Origin: Sphingobacterium prati
Lineage (GTDB): Bacteria > Bacteroidota > Bacteroidia > Sphingobacteriales > Sphingobacteriaceae
DNA length: 64,000 nucleotides
Assembly: GCF_013167215.1 (NCBI RefSeq)
Contig: NZ_JABJWY010000039.1
Location: forward strand, 193,144-257,143
Direction: 5' to 3'
Each line of letters begins with the position of its first letter. The stretch's first letter is position 1. Made by a program: the position numbers and the translations under genes. The notes under the pieces were generated by a model. It searched no databases. It was given only the letters and a program-made list of their open reading frames with translations, and had not been told where the DNA came from. Shown here piece by piece: positions 26,452 through 35,276 of the stretch.

Positions 26452-28023
26452 ATGAAAGGATATACGAAACAACGAAATTTAAAGTCTTTTGGATTAGCGT
26501 TTTTGCTATTGAGCATGAGCAACACAGTTATATTTGCACAGAATAAAGATGCTGTCGTCGCAGCTATTGTCCAAGAAGCCCAGGCCAACTCCCAGCTTGA
26601 AAACTATGCATTTGAACTTGTTGATATGATCGGTCCGCGGTTGGTCGGGAGCCCACAGATGCAACAGGCACACGACTGGGTAGTCAAACAATATACTGCA
26701 CTTGGTGCGGACGCGCGAAATGAACCTTATGGAGAATGGCGTTCCTGGGAGCGCGGAACCTCTCAAGTAACAATGACCTACCCCCGAATTAAATCACTCG
26801 AAGGGACACAGCTGGCTTTTAGTCCAATGACAAAGGAAAAAGGTGTGGAAGCTGAAGTGATAGCGATGCCGCTGTTTGGTTCTCAAAGCGATTTTCAATC
26901 TTGGTTAAATAGTGTAAAAGGTAAAATTGTCCTGATCGGAATGAACCCCATTTCAGGTCGGTCGGATGGCAACTGGAAGGAATCGGCCTCTGCTAAAGCT
27001 TATGAAAGATATCAGAACCTCAAAAACGAGCAGCTCAGGCAATGGGAGCTGAGTATGTCCTATACAGGAAGTACCCGCCGTACTTTGCCGGTAGCCTTAG
27101 AAGCTGCAGGTGCTATAGCTGTGATCGATTCCTATTGGACGGAACTGCCGGGCATCACGCGGATTTTTGATGCAAAATCCAAACAGATTCCGGTCTTTAA
27201 CCTTGCTTTGGAAGATTATAGTCTCCTTTATCGCATGGCTGAGCGTGGGGTCAAGCCACGGATACTTTTGCAAGGAAAGTCCAAAGAGCTCGGAACCGTG
27301 AAGACGTATAACAGTATTGCCGAGATCAAAGGGAAAGAAAAACCCAATGAATATGTGGTTTTGTCAGCACATTTGGATTCATGGGATGGGGCTTCGGGCG
27401 CGACGGACAATGCAACAGGCGTTATCACCATGATGGAAGCAGTTCGGATCTTGCGAAAAGTATATCCCGATAATAAAAGAACCATTCTGGTGGGTAACTG
27501 GGGTAGCGAGGAACAGGGATTGAACGGCTCATCGGCTTTTGTGGAAGATCATCCGGATATTGCCAAAAATATACAGGTCGTATGGAATCAGGACAATGGA
27601 ACTGGACGTATTGTACGTATAGCAGGAAGCGGTTTTGAAAAGGCTTATGAATACATTGGTCGTTGGTTGCAATGTCTGCCCGAAGAATTTCGCAATGAAA
27701 TCCAGACGAGCTTTCCTGGAATGCCGGGAACCGGCGGAAGCGATCATTCCTCATTTGTCCAAAAAGGCATTCCGGCCTTTGGTCTTTCTTCCACCTCTTG
27801 GGATTATGGTAAAGTAACCTGGCATACCAATAGGGATACCTATGACAAAATTGTCTTTGATGAAGTCCGGCAAAATGCAATTATTGTTGCGGTGCTGACT
27901 TACCTGGCCTGTGAGGAACCGAGCTTGGTATCGCGTGACAAAATTGTGTTGCCCCTAGACAAAACAGGTAAACAAATGGAATGGCCAACAAATTTGAGGG
28001 CCAAAAGAACAAGTGCTAATTAA
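26452..28023 (+). CDS. Secreted M28-family metallopeptidase (carboxypeptidase Q-like)
   Basis: 523 residues with an N-terminal signal peptide ending about residue 30 (SNTVIFAQ). A PA-like insert with VKGKIVLIGMNP precedes and flanks the peptidase core. Zinc and catalytic residues of the M28 family are visible: H and D in LSAHLDSWDG, D in GATDNATG, the E-E pair in WGSEEQGLNGS, D in VWNQDNGTG and the last H in GGSDHSSF. The enzyme should trim amino acids or dipeptides from peptides outside the cytoplasm. It converges on a secreted S9 peptidase gene, so both may serve peptide feeding. Single gene with a shared terminator. Confidence 0.92.
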   Translation: MKGYTKQRNLKSFGLAFLLLSMSNTVIFAQNKDAVVAAIVQEAQANSQLENYAFELVDMIGPRLVGSPQMQQAHDWVVKQYTALGADARNEPYGEWRSWERGTSQVTMTYPRIKSLEGTQLAFSPMTKEKGVEAEVIAMPLFGSQSDFQSWLNSVKGKIVLIGMNPISGRSDGNWKESASAKAYERYQNLKNEQLRQWELSMSYTGSTRRTLPVALEAAGAIAVIDSYWTELPGITRIFDAKSKQIPVFNLALEDYSLLYRMAERGVKPRILLQGKSKELGTVKTYNSIAEIKGKEKPNEYVVLSAHLDSWDGASGATDNATGVITMMEAVRILRKVYPDNKRTILVGNWGSEEQGLNGSSAFVEDHPDIAKNIQVVWNQDNGTGRIVRIAGSGFEKAYEYIGRWLQCLPEEFRNEIQTSFPGMPGTGGSDHSSFVQKGIPAFGLSSTSWDYGKVTWHTNRDTYDKIVFDEVRQNAIIVAVLTYLACEEPSLVSRDKIVLPLDKTGKQMEWPTNLRAKRTSAN

Positions 28024-28127
28024 TGACGGAGCAGCTTGTACTTACTATTGTATTCCTTTGAAGGCTGTTCAAATGGTTGCCGGAATAAAGATAATGTTGA
28101 TTAGAGACAACTATTGTCCCAAAAGAG

Positions 28128-28165
28128 CAAAGGCGCCTTTCTTTCTGATCGGCGCCTTTGTTTTT
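28128..28165. terminator. Bidirectional terminator between M28 and S9 genes
   Basis: Perfect 10-bp stem CAAAGGCGCC (28128-28137) and GGCGCCTTTG (28151-28160), loop 13, followed by T5 on the plus strand. It lies between convergent genes. Confidence 0.85.
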
Positions 28166-28179
28166 AAAGATATGCTCGT

Positions 28180-30357
28180 TTATTTTCTGAGATGCTGATT
28201 AAAATAATCTGCAATTTTCTCGTACATATGAATGCGGTCTTTACCCATGACGTTATGTTCGTGGGTGGGGTATAAGAAATAGTCGACCTGTTTGCCAGCT
28301 TTAATGCAAGCCTCCAAAAATTCCATGCTGTTTTGTTGTACAACGACCGGATCCTGTGCCCCATGGATGATCAATAGACGTCCTTTTAGTTGATCCGCTT
28401 TATTTAGTAAAGACGTTAATTTGTATCCTTCAGGGTTTTCCTGAGGTGTGTCCATATAACGTTCACCGTACATGACTTCGTAGAACTTCCAATCAATGAC
28501 CGGTCCCCCGGCGACTGCCGCTTTAAAAATGTCGTTATGATGTAACATGAATGACGTGGTCATAAAACCACCAAAGCTCCATCCAAAAATCCCCATGCGC
28601 TGTTGATCGACAAAGGATTTTGATTTCAGGAATTCAATCCCCTTTAATTGATCAGCCATTTCATTTTGGCCAAGGTTGCGGTGGGTAGCGGTGTAAAAAT
28701 CACGACCACGGTAATTGGTCCCCCGGTTGTCCATTGTAAATACAAGATATCCCTGTTGCGCCATATAGAGATCAAAGTAGCCAGCACCACCTAGCCATTT
28801 GTTGGAAACCAGTTGAGAATGGGAACCACCGTACAAATAGTACATGACCGGATATTTCTTGGCTGGATCGAAATCATTTGGATAAATAATACGACCGGTC
28901 AACGGGTATTTGCCATCTGCCGAAGTCAGTTGGACAAATTCTATTTTTGGGTTATTGATTTTTCCGTTAAATGGATTGTCTGCTTTGACCAGTACAGTTC
29001 CCTTGCCTGATTTGACCGCTTTGATCTGAATTATATTCGGCGTCTTTAGGTTGCTGTATTGATCATATATGAATTTCCCGTCCCCACTCAGGGATGCATG
29101 GTGTATGCCTGATTCATTTGTCAGCTGTGTGGTTTTTCCGGATTTAAGTTCTACCTCAAATAATTGACGGTCGATGCCATTGTTGGTGACGCCAATATAG
29201 CTTACTTTGTTTCCATCACCTGAGAAATCCAGTAGGTTTTCCAGTACAATATCCTGATATCCTAGTTTTTTGATCAGCTTACCCTCAGTATTGTAGAGAT
29301 AAAGTTGGTTGTAGCCATCTTTGTCGGATTGGTAAAGAAATTGATCTGGTTTATTGGGCAAGAAGGTTAGCGGGTTTTCTGGTTCTACCCAAGTCGTTGC
29401 GGTTTCCTCAAACAATGTTTTAACCAATGCGCCAGTTTCTGCATTGTATTTGTTGAACTTTAGGTCATTTTGATCCCGGTTGAGGACGCCCACGTAGATA
29501 AATTTACCTGATGGATCCCAGGTTACGCTTGTAAGGTATTGCTCACTATGATCTCCGGTCTGTAACGTTACTTTTTCTCCTGTTGCAGTGTTATAGACCA
29601 CCAGGGTTACCTCCTCTGATTTTTGCCCGGTCATGGGATATTTTATCCATTTGATTTCTGCAACTTTGGGGCTCCACTGCGGCAGCGGATAATTGGCAAC
29701 CATGGTTTCATTCTTGCGGTAGTAAAGCAGCTTGTCATTTTGAGTGTTCCACCACATTCCTTTTTTTATGCCAAACTCCTGGCGATGGGTATAATCGCTG
29801 CCATTGACGATGCCTTTATCCTTGTCATTGGTTACCGCTGTTATTTTTCCATTTTTGTCAACGATAGCAATATTGTTGTCAACCAGATAGGCAATTTTAG
29901 AAAAATCTGTGCTCACTTCACGGTTGGCTCCCTGGCTATCGTTACCGATAAAATGTTCGATGCTTTTAGATTTGCTATTATAGGTTACCGAATATACCTT
30001 GTTCTTTCCATTGACCTGGAGCAACAGCGAAGTACCGTCAAGCCATTTGTAGTCGTAAGGAAACATTTGCAAACTGAATGTTTCGTTTGGAATCGCGGTT
30101 CTTAAGGCTGTCTCGAGTTCTGTTTTTGACAGCACACTCATTTCGGTCCAGTTGTTTGCCGCGCTTTTGGCGAGCAGGTTTTGATACGATTTATCGAGGT
30201 AAGAGAGGCTGTTTGATTTTGGGATCCAGGAAGCTGCAGTGATAGATTCCGGTGCGTAGGTGCGTGGTCCAAATACCGTTTCTTCCAAATTAAGGTTTCG
30301 CTGGGCATGGCCGGTTAAGGCACTTGCCAACAAGAAGAATAGCGCAATTCTTTTCAT
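28180..30357 (-). CDS. Secreted S9-family prolyl oligopeptidase / dipeptidyl peptidase IV
   Basis: 725 residues. A signal peptide ends at about residue 18 (LTGHAQ). An eight-bladed beta-propeller covers roughly 30-470, with repeated WDPSGKFIYVGV-like and FSGDGNKVSYIG strands. The alpha/beta-hydrolase domain follows: nucleophile serine in GWSFGGFMT, aspartate in HGAQDPVV, histidine in THEHNV. The glutamates of the DPP-IV propeller are plausible but not checked residue by residue. It cleaves X-Pro (or X-Ala) dipeptides from peptide N-termini in the periplasm or outside. Convergent with the M28 peptidase gene. Confidence 0.93.
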   Translation of the reverse strand: MKRIALFFLLASALTGHAQRNLNLEETVFGPRTYAPESITAASWIPKSNSLSYLDKSYQNLLAKSAANNWTEMSVLSKTELETALRTAIPNETFSLQMFPYDYKWLDGTSLLLQVNGKNKVYSVTYNSKSKSIEHFIGNDSQGANREVSTDFSKIAYLVDNNIAIVDKNGKITAVTNDKDKGIVNGSDYTHRQEFGIKKGMWWNTQNDKLLYYRKNETMVANYPLPQWSPKVAEIKWIKYPMTGQKSEEVTLVVYNTATGEKVTLQTGDHSEQYLTSVTWDPSGKFIYVGVLNRDQNDLKFNKYNAETGALVKTLFEETATTWVEPENPLTFLPNKPDQFLYQSDKDGYNQLYLYNTEGKLIKKLGYQDIVLENLLDFSGDGNKVSYIGVTNNGIDRQLFEVELKSGKTTQLTNESGIHHASLSGDGKFIYDQYSNLKTPNIIQIKAVKSGKGTVLVKADNPFNGKINNPKIEFVQLTSADGKYPLTGRIIYPNDFDPAKKYPVMYYLYGGSHSQLVSNKWLGGAGYFDLYMAQQGYLVFTMDNRGTNYRGRDFYTATHRNLGQNEMADQLKGIEFLKSKSFVDQQRMGIFGWSFGGFMTTSFMLHHNDIFKAAVAGGPVIDWKFYEVMYGERYMDTPQENPEGYKLTSLLNKADQLKGRLLIIHGAQDPVVVQQNSMEFLEACIKAGKQVDYFLYPTHEHNVMGKDRIHMYEKIADYFNQHLRK

Positions 30358-30518
30358 TAGAATAATTTATTTTTAATGATGCCATACCGATCATAAGTAT
30401 TTTTTCATGCCCTCATAATGGTATTTGCTTGTAGATTTTATAGGGCTAAATTAGGTAAATAGCCCTATAAAACCTAGTACAGAATTGTTGCTTATCTAAC
30501 TGAAATTGCTGTGTTGAA

Positions 30519-31247
30519 CTATAATTTGCGGAGCCAGATATTTCTGAACTGGACCAGATCGCCGTGATCTTGCAGGACGATGGGCCCCGGGCCATGACTT
30601 ACTTGCTTAGGAAGTCCAATATACTCAGTTGTACCATCAATCTGGGTGTTATTCTGAACGACCACGCCGTTATGGAGGACGGTAACCGTACCTTTGCTGA
30701 TTAATAGACTATCTTTGTTAAATTGAGGTGCTTTGTAGATGATGTCGTATACATGCCATTTGTCTGCTACGATGACCTGCGCCAGTGGCGGACGTTGTTT
30801 GTAAAGACTTCCTGCTCCCCCGTTGACATAAGTCGGGTTATTATTATTGTCCAAAACCTGGATTTCATAAAGACCTTGCAGGAAAATACCACTATTGCCC
30901 CTGCCTTGTCCTTCGCCTTTGATTAGCTCCGGACTCTTCCACTCGATATGGAGTTGAAAGTCGGCGAAATGCTCGGCTGTTTCGATGTTTCCACTTCCAG
31001 GTTTTACTTCAAGGGTATTATTGGCGACAGTCCAGTTTGCTTTTCCCTTTTCGCTCTTCCATTTGCTTAGGTCCTTTCCATCAAAGAGCACAATGGCGTC
31101 GCTCGGGATTCCCTTGTCAAGCGTTATTGTAGGCGGAACGGGACTGTAATATTCGGTATCGCTGGGCTTCATATTCGTTTGGGCATGAAGTGCACTGGCA
31201 CCACATAAGATCGCCAATGCTAGTACTGAAGGTAAAGAAAAGTTCAT
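30519..31247 (-). CDS. DUF1080 (3-keto-disaccharide hydrolase-like) secreted protein
   Basis: 242 residues with a signal peptide (about 1-22, ending LHAQ). The jelly-roll domain shows typical DUF1080 elements: AIVLFDGKDLSKWKSE, NTLEVKPGSGNIETAEHF, DFQLHIEWKSP, GNSGIFLQGLYEIQVLD and the closing HGPGPIVLQDHGDLVQFRNIWLRKL. Some members of this domain family hydrolyse 3-keto-glycosides and many are found in carbohydrate-use loci of Bacteroidota. No 3-keto-sugar dehydrogenase lies nearby, so the substrate is open. Transcribed in the same direction as the S9 gene but 161 bases upstream of it. Confidence 0.88.
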   Translation of the reverse strand: MNFSLPSVLALAILCGASALHAQTNMKPSDTEYYSPVPPTITLDKGIPSDAIVLFDGKDLSKWKSEKGKANWTVANNTLEVKPGSGNIETAEHFADFQLHIEWKSPELIKGEGQGRGNSGIFLQGLYEIQVLDNNNNPTYVNGGAGSLYKQRPPLAQVIVADKWHVYDIIYKAPQFNKDSLLISKGTVTVLHNGVVVQNNTQIDGTTEYIGLPKQVSHGPGPIVLQDHGDLVQFRNIWLRKL

Positions 31248-31393
31248 CTGTTGGTTTTTTGTTGTAGTTAAACTTAGGAAAATTTGTTTTTAAATACAAT
31301 TATAATTTCAGAAATAGAGAATATTTGCCTCTCACATCTATTAAAGGCTATTGCGGTAGATTTCCGCATAGAATTTCTTGCACTTATTGTTTT

Positions 31394-31422
31394 TTTGATT
31401 TGCAACAATTTGTTTAGGTTTG
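31394..31422 (+). promoter_or_regulatory. Consensus promoter abutting folB
   Basis: TTTG (31394-31397), 17-base spacer, TAGGTTTG (31415-31422): both Bacteroidota boxes match. The -7 box ends only 3 bases before the ATG at 31426, so the transcript is expected to start at or within a few bases of the start codon. Confidence 0.65.
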
Positions 31423-31425
31423 TAC

Positions 31426-31794
31426 ATGGCAACCATTATACAGACAGTATCGTTGAAAGAAGCGCGGTTTTTTGCGCCAATAGGGTATTACGAAGAAGAA
31501 CAGATTCTGGGTAACGAATTTTTTGTGTCTATTGATGTTTGTTTTCCTTTTCGTAATACGGAAACGGAAGAACTGCGCAATACATTGAACTACGAAGAGT
31601 TGTACCAAATTGCGGCGAAGGTGATGCAGCCCCAAAGAAAGTTACTGGAATCTGCGGCAGCAGAAATTTTAGAACAGATCAAAGCTGCTGTGTTGCATGC
31701 CGAAATGATTGAGGTTGTTATCCGTAAATCAAACCCACCTTTTGGCGGAGATCTATCCTGTTCGCAGGTGAGTCTTAAATACCTGAAAGATTAA
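31426..31794 (+). CDS. folB: Dihydroneopterin aldolase
   Basis: 122 residues from ATG 31426 (MATIIQTVSLKEARFFAPIGYYEEE). Folate-synthesis enzyme that splits dihydroneopterin into 6-hydroxymethyl-dihydropterin and glycolaldehyde. Family elements visible are the IGYYEEEQILGNEFFVSID strand pair with the catalytic-site glutamate and the conserved TLNYEELYQIAA segment. The basic strand VIRKSNPPFGGD holds the lysine/proline usual near the active site. It forms an octamer in other species. Monocistronic by appearance; other folate genes are not adjacent. An upstream TTG (31420) overlaps the -7 box and is not a credible start. Confidence 0.9.
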   Translation: MATIIQTVSLKEARFFAPIGYYEEEQILGNEFFVSIDVCFPFRNTETEELRNTLNYEELYQIAAKVMQPQRKLLESAAAEILEQIKAAVLHAEMIEVVIRKSNPPFGGDLSCSQVSLKYLKD

Positions 31795-31873
31795 TTTTCA
31801 AACTGGACCAGCAAAAATTAGCAATGCATGCTTAATTTTGCGGACCCATTGTATAAAAGTATTATTTGGTCAA

Positions 31874-32590
31874 ATGAATATTTATGATCTTGTTATAGCC
31901 GATAAGGAAAAGGTTGCGCTAGAAGACGTTTTTTTAGCGGAGGAAAGTCGGCAGAAACTGCAGCAGCTGATTAAGGAACATCGTTATATTCAAGTACTCT
32001 CACAATATGGTCTGCCCGTTAGCAATAAGGTCCTTTTGCACGGTTATTCGGGGTGCGGAAAAACAACGACCGCAAAAGCGCTTGCAGCAGCACTCGACAA
32101 ACCCATCTATGTGTTGAATTTGAGTAATTTGATTTCATCCCGTATCGGTGAAACTTCACAGCATATCAAACAGGTATTTGATAAAGCAGGCCGTGAAAAA
32201 GCTGTTCTGTTTCTGGATGAATTCGATCAAATCGGAAAAGCCCGTATCAGTGAGGAGAAAGATGTGGGGGAGATGCGCCGCCTGGTAAATACGATTATCC
32301 AATTAATCGACTATTTTCCCGCAGAGGCCGTGCTGATAGCAGCAACTAATCATCCCGAAATATTAGACACCGCGATTATCCGGCGATTCCAGCTTCGTCT
32401 GGCGTTTGAATTGCCCACCCCTGCACAGTTGGATGCTTACTACGATAAATTATTTTCCGCATTTCCGGAGTATGAGGTATCAATATCACGTATTTATAGC
32501 GTTTCTTACGCCGAGGCAAAAGATTATATCTACGATGCAGTTAAATTTTTGCTAATTTCTACACTGGAACAACGCGATGATGAGAAGTAA
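31874..32590 (+). CDS. Small stand-alone AAA+ ATPase
   Basis: 238 residues from ATG 31874 (MNIYDLVIADKEK). A single AAA+ module: Walker A GYSGCGKTTTA, pore-like ISSRIGETSQHIK, Walker B AVLFLDEFDQIG, sensor 1 IAATNHPE, and arginine-finger region RRFQLRLAFELPT. It resembles the FtsH/Cdc48 class of AAA domains, but has no protease, membrane or N-terminal recognition domain. Such proteins are often encoded beside a serine protease or toxin-like partner; none lies next to it (folB before, hsp20 after). Its substrate is unknown. An in-frame upstream start at 31838 would add 12 residues of unconvincing sequence. Confidence 0.8.
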   Translation: MNIYDLVIADKEKVALEDVFLAEESRQKLQQLIKEHRYIQVLSQYGLPVSNKVLLHGYSGCGKTTTAKALAAALDKPIYVLNLSNLISSRIGETSQHIKQVFDKAGREKAVLFLDEFDQIGKARISEEKDVGEMRRLVNTIIQLIDYFPAEAVLIAATNHPEILDTAIIRRFQLRLAFELPTPAQLDAYYDKLFSAFPEYEVSISRIYSVSYAEAKDYIYDAVKFLLISTLEQRDDEK

Positions 32591-32859
32591 GAAAGCTAAC
32601 TGCCGATAAGTTAATGTTTTGTAAAATTAAATACCTGTGAAAAACAGTTTATGTACTGCGACGTTATTGCTATAACAGATAGTGGGATCTTTGCAATGAC
32701 AAGAATGTTCATTTTTAAAGCTATTTTTAGTTAAATTATGTCAATATGGCATTATTAATTATGGTTGTGTGACATTTTGTCTTTTTTTTACAACTGGTAT
32801 GCGAATTGAATATCCCCTATAAAAGAGTTAGAAAATACAGCTTAACAAAATAAAAAATT

Positions 32860-32865
32860 AGGAGG
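32860..32865 (+). promoter_or_regulatory. Strong Shine-Dalgarno before hsp20
   Basis: AGGAGG with 7 bases to ATG 32873, a full anti-SD match at ideal spacing. Nearly all other starts in this window lack any SD, as expected for Bacteroidota. Confidence 0.85.
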
Positions 32866-32872
32866 ACAAAAA

Positions 32873-33316
32873 ATGGCATTAATTAAATTCCCTACAAAAA
32901 GTTTGAATACCGACGCAGTAAACCCTTTTGTGAATACCGTATTTGACAATCTATTCAACGATAATTTTATTTCAGATCGTTTGGTGTCACGTGTTCCAGC
33001 GGTAAATATTTCGGAATCTGAAAAATCATTTAAGATCGAAATGGCTGCTCCGGGATTGGATAAGTCAGATTTTAAAATCAACGTGGATAAAAATCTGATT
33101 ACTATTTCAGCTGAGAAAAAAGAAGAGCAAGTAAGTGAAGAGAAATTATATAGCAAAAAAGAATTCAATTATAGCTCGTTTTCAAGATCATTTACCTTGC
33201 CTGAAACCGTTGACTATAGTAATATTGAGGCAGCCTACGAAGGTGGAATATTGATCTTGACTGTTGGAAAGAAAGAAGACGCAATTATTGCAAAGCGTTT
33301 GATCGAAGTTAAATAG
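32873..33316 (+). CDS. Hsp20/alpha-crystallin small heat-shock protein
   Basis: 147 residues, typical bacterial sHSP length. Holdase chaperone that binds unfolding proteins as a large oligomer in the cytoplasm. The alpha-crystallin domain runs from about residue 42 (VPAVNISESEKSFKIEMAAPG) to 138, with KKEFNYSSFSRSFTLPE and the closing strand AAYEGGILILTVGKK containing the G.L.LTV motif. The last few residues (AKRLIEVK) give a short tail with I-x-V, used for oligomer contacts. The gene has a perfect Shine-Dalgarno, a long AT-rich upstream region (32591-32859) without a clear TAnnTTTG box, and its own terminator. Confidence 0.93.
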   Translation: MALIKFPTKSLNTDAVNPFVNTVFDNLFNDNFISDRLVSRVPAVNISESEKSFKIEMAAPGLDKSDFKINVDKNLITISAEKKEEQVSEEKLYSKKEFNYSSFSRSFTLPETVDYSNIEAAYEGGILILTVGKKEDAIIAKRLIEVK

Positions 33317-33392
33317 TTTAAGTAACAGACATACCTTGACCTGGGGTGGAGGGATGTTTCTTAAGATAGTTTTTAGGTTTAGTTTATGTTTT

Positions 33393-33432
33393 AATCCCTC
33401 GGAATTCACTTGTATTCCGAGGGATTTTTTTT
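33393..33432 (+). terminator. Terminator of hsp20
   Basis: 13-bp perfect stem AATCCCTCGGAAT/ATTCCGAGGGATT, 8-base loop, T run at 33425-33432. The end overlaps the stop of the convergent thioesterase gene by two bases. Confidence 0.92.
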
Positions 33433-33868
33433 ATCCAACTTCCTCGTATCCCGCAGCACGGGGTACTTTGGCGAGATATGGTTCCATTTCTTCAGGTAAT
33501 TTGGTCAGTTTTCGCCGCTTTAAATCTAGCCAGGCACCATCAACATGGACAGTACAACATAGTGCACCGTCTTTACGGTAGACCTGATGTACAAAAGAAA
33601 ATCGGCTGTTGTTTTTGTTGTATTTGGTTAATTCTACCTTTACCTGTACATATTCGTCAAGATGCACCTCCTTGGAATAGATTAGCTCTTCTCTAAATAG
33701 AATGGGGCCGATCTGGAACTCGGCAAACTTATTCAACGAAAATCCCATTTTATTTAACATATTGCTCCGTGCCTGTGCACAGATATCTGCATAAGCGGAA
33801 TGGCGCATATGTCTATTGGCATCGATTTGCGCCCAAATGACCTGTCCCTCATAAAATATATTTTCCAT
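33431..33868 (-). CDS. Acyl-CoA thioesterase (hot-dog fold)
   Basis: 145 residues from ATG 33868 (MENIFYEGQVIWAQIDANRHMRHSAY). The HMRHSAYADICAQARS stretch matches the 4-hydroxybenzoyl-CoA thioesterase/YbgC type, where the D.N.H.....Y pattern sits at the active site (here DANRHMRHSAY). The hot-dog beta sheet continues with GPILFREELIYSKEVHLDEYVQVKVELT and CCTVHVDGAWLDLKRRKL. It should hydrolyse acyl-CoA or acyl-ACP thioesters in the cytoplasm; substrate unknown. The frame upstream to 33934 codes a basic, unconserved stretch and is not likely translated. Divergent from the ECF sigma gene. Confidence 0.85.
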   Translation of the reverse strand: MENIFYEGQVIWAQIDANRHMRHSAYADICAQARSNMLNKMGFSLNKFAEFQIGPILFREELIYSKEVHLDEYVQVKVELTKYNKNNSRFSFVHQVYRKDGALCCTVHVDGAWLDLKRRKLTKLPEEMEPYLAKVPRAAGYEEVG

Positions 33869-33990
33869 AATTATTATCCTGATTTGCCTCCTTTTTATAA
33901 ACAATTTACATAATTTTAAGTTAAGCTGTAACACTTTGTTTGTTTGCCATACTTATTAACTGAAAAGATCTTAAAAGTAAAATTTACCAG

Positions 33991-34494
33991 GTGGCCCATT
34001 CGGAAACAGAATTTCTTCGGTTGATTGACGAAAATAAAGGAATTATCGTCAAGGTGAGCCGTATGTATATGGATGATCACGACGGGCGGCAGGATCTCTA
34101 TCAGGAAATTGTATATCAGCTCTGGAAATCCTACCCAACGTTTAAACAGCAAAGTAAGTTTTCGACCTGGATGTATCGGGTGGCCTTGAATACAGCCATC
34201 GTATTTTTAAAAAAGGAAAAGAAACACCAGATTTACGATAGCCTCCAAGAACGACATGATTTTCCGGAAGAGGCTTATGATTCGGAAAAGGACGAACAGT
34301 TAAAAATATTCTACCAGGCAGTACATGAACTGAATGCAATAGAAAAAGCATTGATCTTTTTATTTTTGGAAGGTCAGAGCCACCGCGAAATAGCTGCACA
34401 CCTAGGGATATCCGAAGTGAATGCACGGGTCAAATTAAATCGTACAAAAGAGCGGATTCAACAAATCATTAAAAAATACAATTATGAATTTTGA
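33991..34494 (+). CDS. ECF-type RNA polymerase sigma factor
   Basis: 167 residues, starting at GTG 33991. Region 2 covers about 10-75 (DDHDGRQDLYQEIVYQLWKSY, then FSTWMYRVALNTAI) and region 4 about 105-160 (LNAIEKALIFLFLEGQSHREIAAHLGISEVNARVKLNRTKERI, the helix-turn-helix). No C-terminal extension. Its last 11 bases overlap the start of a four-helix membrane protein gene, which points to translational coupling and a regulator role for that neighbour. Target promoters are not evident. Confidence 0.9.
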   Translation: MAHSETEFLRLIDENKGIIVKVSRMYMDDHDGRQDLYQEIVYQLWKSYPTFKQQSKFSTWMYRVALNTAIVFLKKEKKHQIYDSLQERHDFPEEAYDSEKDEQLKIFYQAVHELNAIEKALIFLFLEGQSHREIAAHLGISEVNARVKLNRTKERIQQIIKKYNYEF

Positions 34495-35125
34495 TGAATT
34501 AAAAAAATCTTGGCAAGAACAGCCTACAGATGAGGATTTACAAAATCCAAATCTCAAACACTATAAGGAAGTCGGCAATATCATGGCTAAACTGAGACGC
34601 AATATCAAACGTGAATTTATTTCCTGGGTGGTGTGCATGTTTTTCCTGATTGCTGTTCCCATGCTTCCAATCTATAAAATCTCGGGGTATGCGGCTTTTG
34701 CGTATTACTTTTTTCTTGTACAGATTTCTTTATCGAGCCTGCTGTATTACCGGAGATTTTATTATCTGATAAAAAGCGCCAAGCAGATTGATCTGCTGGC
34801 ATCCCGTGAGCATCTCCTCAAGCTTTATTATGACCTCAAATATGCCGTGGAGACCTATCGTATTGTTGCCTATGTCATGATTCCGCAAGGATTATTTCTG
34901 TATCTAATTATGATCGGCCAAAATAGGGCTGTCGCTTGGTTTGAAAAATTATATCATTTCAAAGAAACTCTCCAGCAGGATCCTAATTTTATACTGTGGA
35001 TGATCCTTTCGGCTCTTATCTCCATTGTAATTATTGTGGTGATTACCGAAATTATGATCCGTGCCTACTATGGAGATTATCTCAAGCAGATCAAAGAAAA
35101 TTTGGACGAAATGGAAGTTGAATAG
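34484..35125 (+). CDS. Four-helix membrane protein, possible anti-sigma partner
   Basis: 213 residues, family not firmly recognised. A soluble N-terminal segment of about 45 residues (MNFDELKKSWQEQPTDED) is followed by two close membrane helices (about 46-66, 69-86), a charged linker (SAKQIDLLASREHLLKLYYDLKYAV), then two more helices (about 123-143, 166-190) and a short acidic tail. It overlaps the ECF sigma gene by 11 bases, the usual place for an anti-sigma factor. It lacks the zinc-binding HxxxCxxC motif and the FecR domain. An inhibitory role on the sigma factor is inferred from position and membrane topology only. Confidence 0.65.
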   Translation: MNFDELKKSWQEQPTDEDLQNPNLKHYKEVGNIMAKLRRNIKREFISWVVCMFFLIAVPMLPIYKISGYAAFAYYFFLVQISLSSLLYYRRFYYLIKSAKQIDLLASREHLLKLYYDLKYAVETYRIVAYVMIPQGLFLYLIMIGQNRAVAWFEKLYHFKETLQQDPNFILWMILSALISIVIIVVITEIMIRAYYGDYLKQIKENLDEMEVE

Positions 35126-35276
35126 TGTTATTTGAAATGGCTAAGCCACAGTTGAAAACAATGAATTTTTATTTTCAACAAACCCTGATACGAAAAAGGT
35201 AAGGTTTTTGTTCCATTTATTCGTTACTTGTTTTTTTTAAGCTAAGGAATATTCAGTTCGTTTTCATAAGTGTTTG

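Noticed and set aside
32741..32765. Possible sigma-54 promoter (TGGCAT...) before hsp20
   Set aside because: The second half of the sigma-54 consensus (TTGC) is not at the right spacing.
34617..34802. Minus-strand small frame with several Lys/Pro residues opposite the membrane partner gene
   Set aside because: Antisense shadow with no start context.
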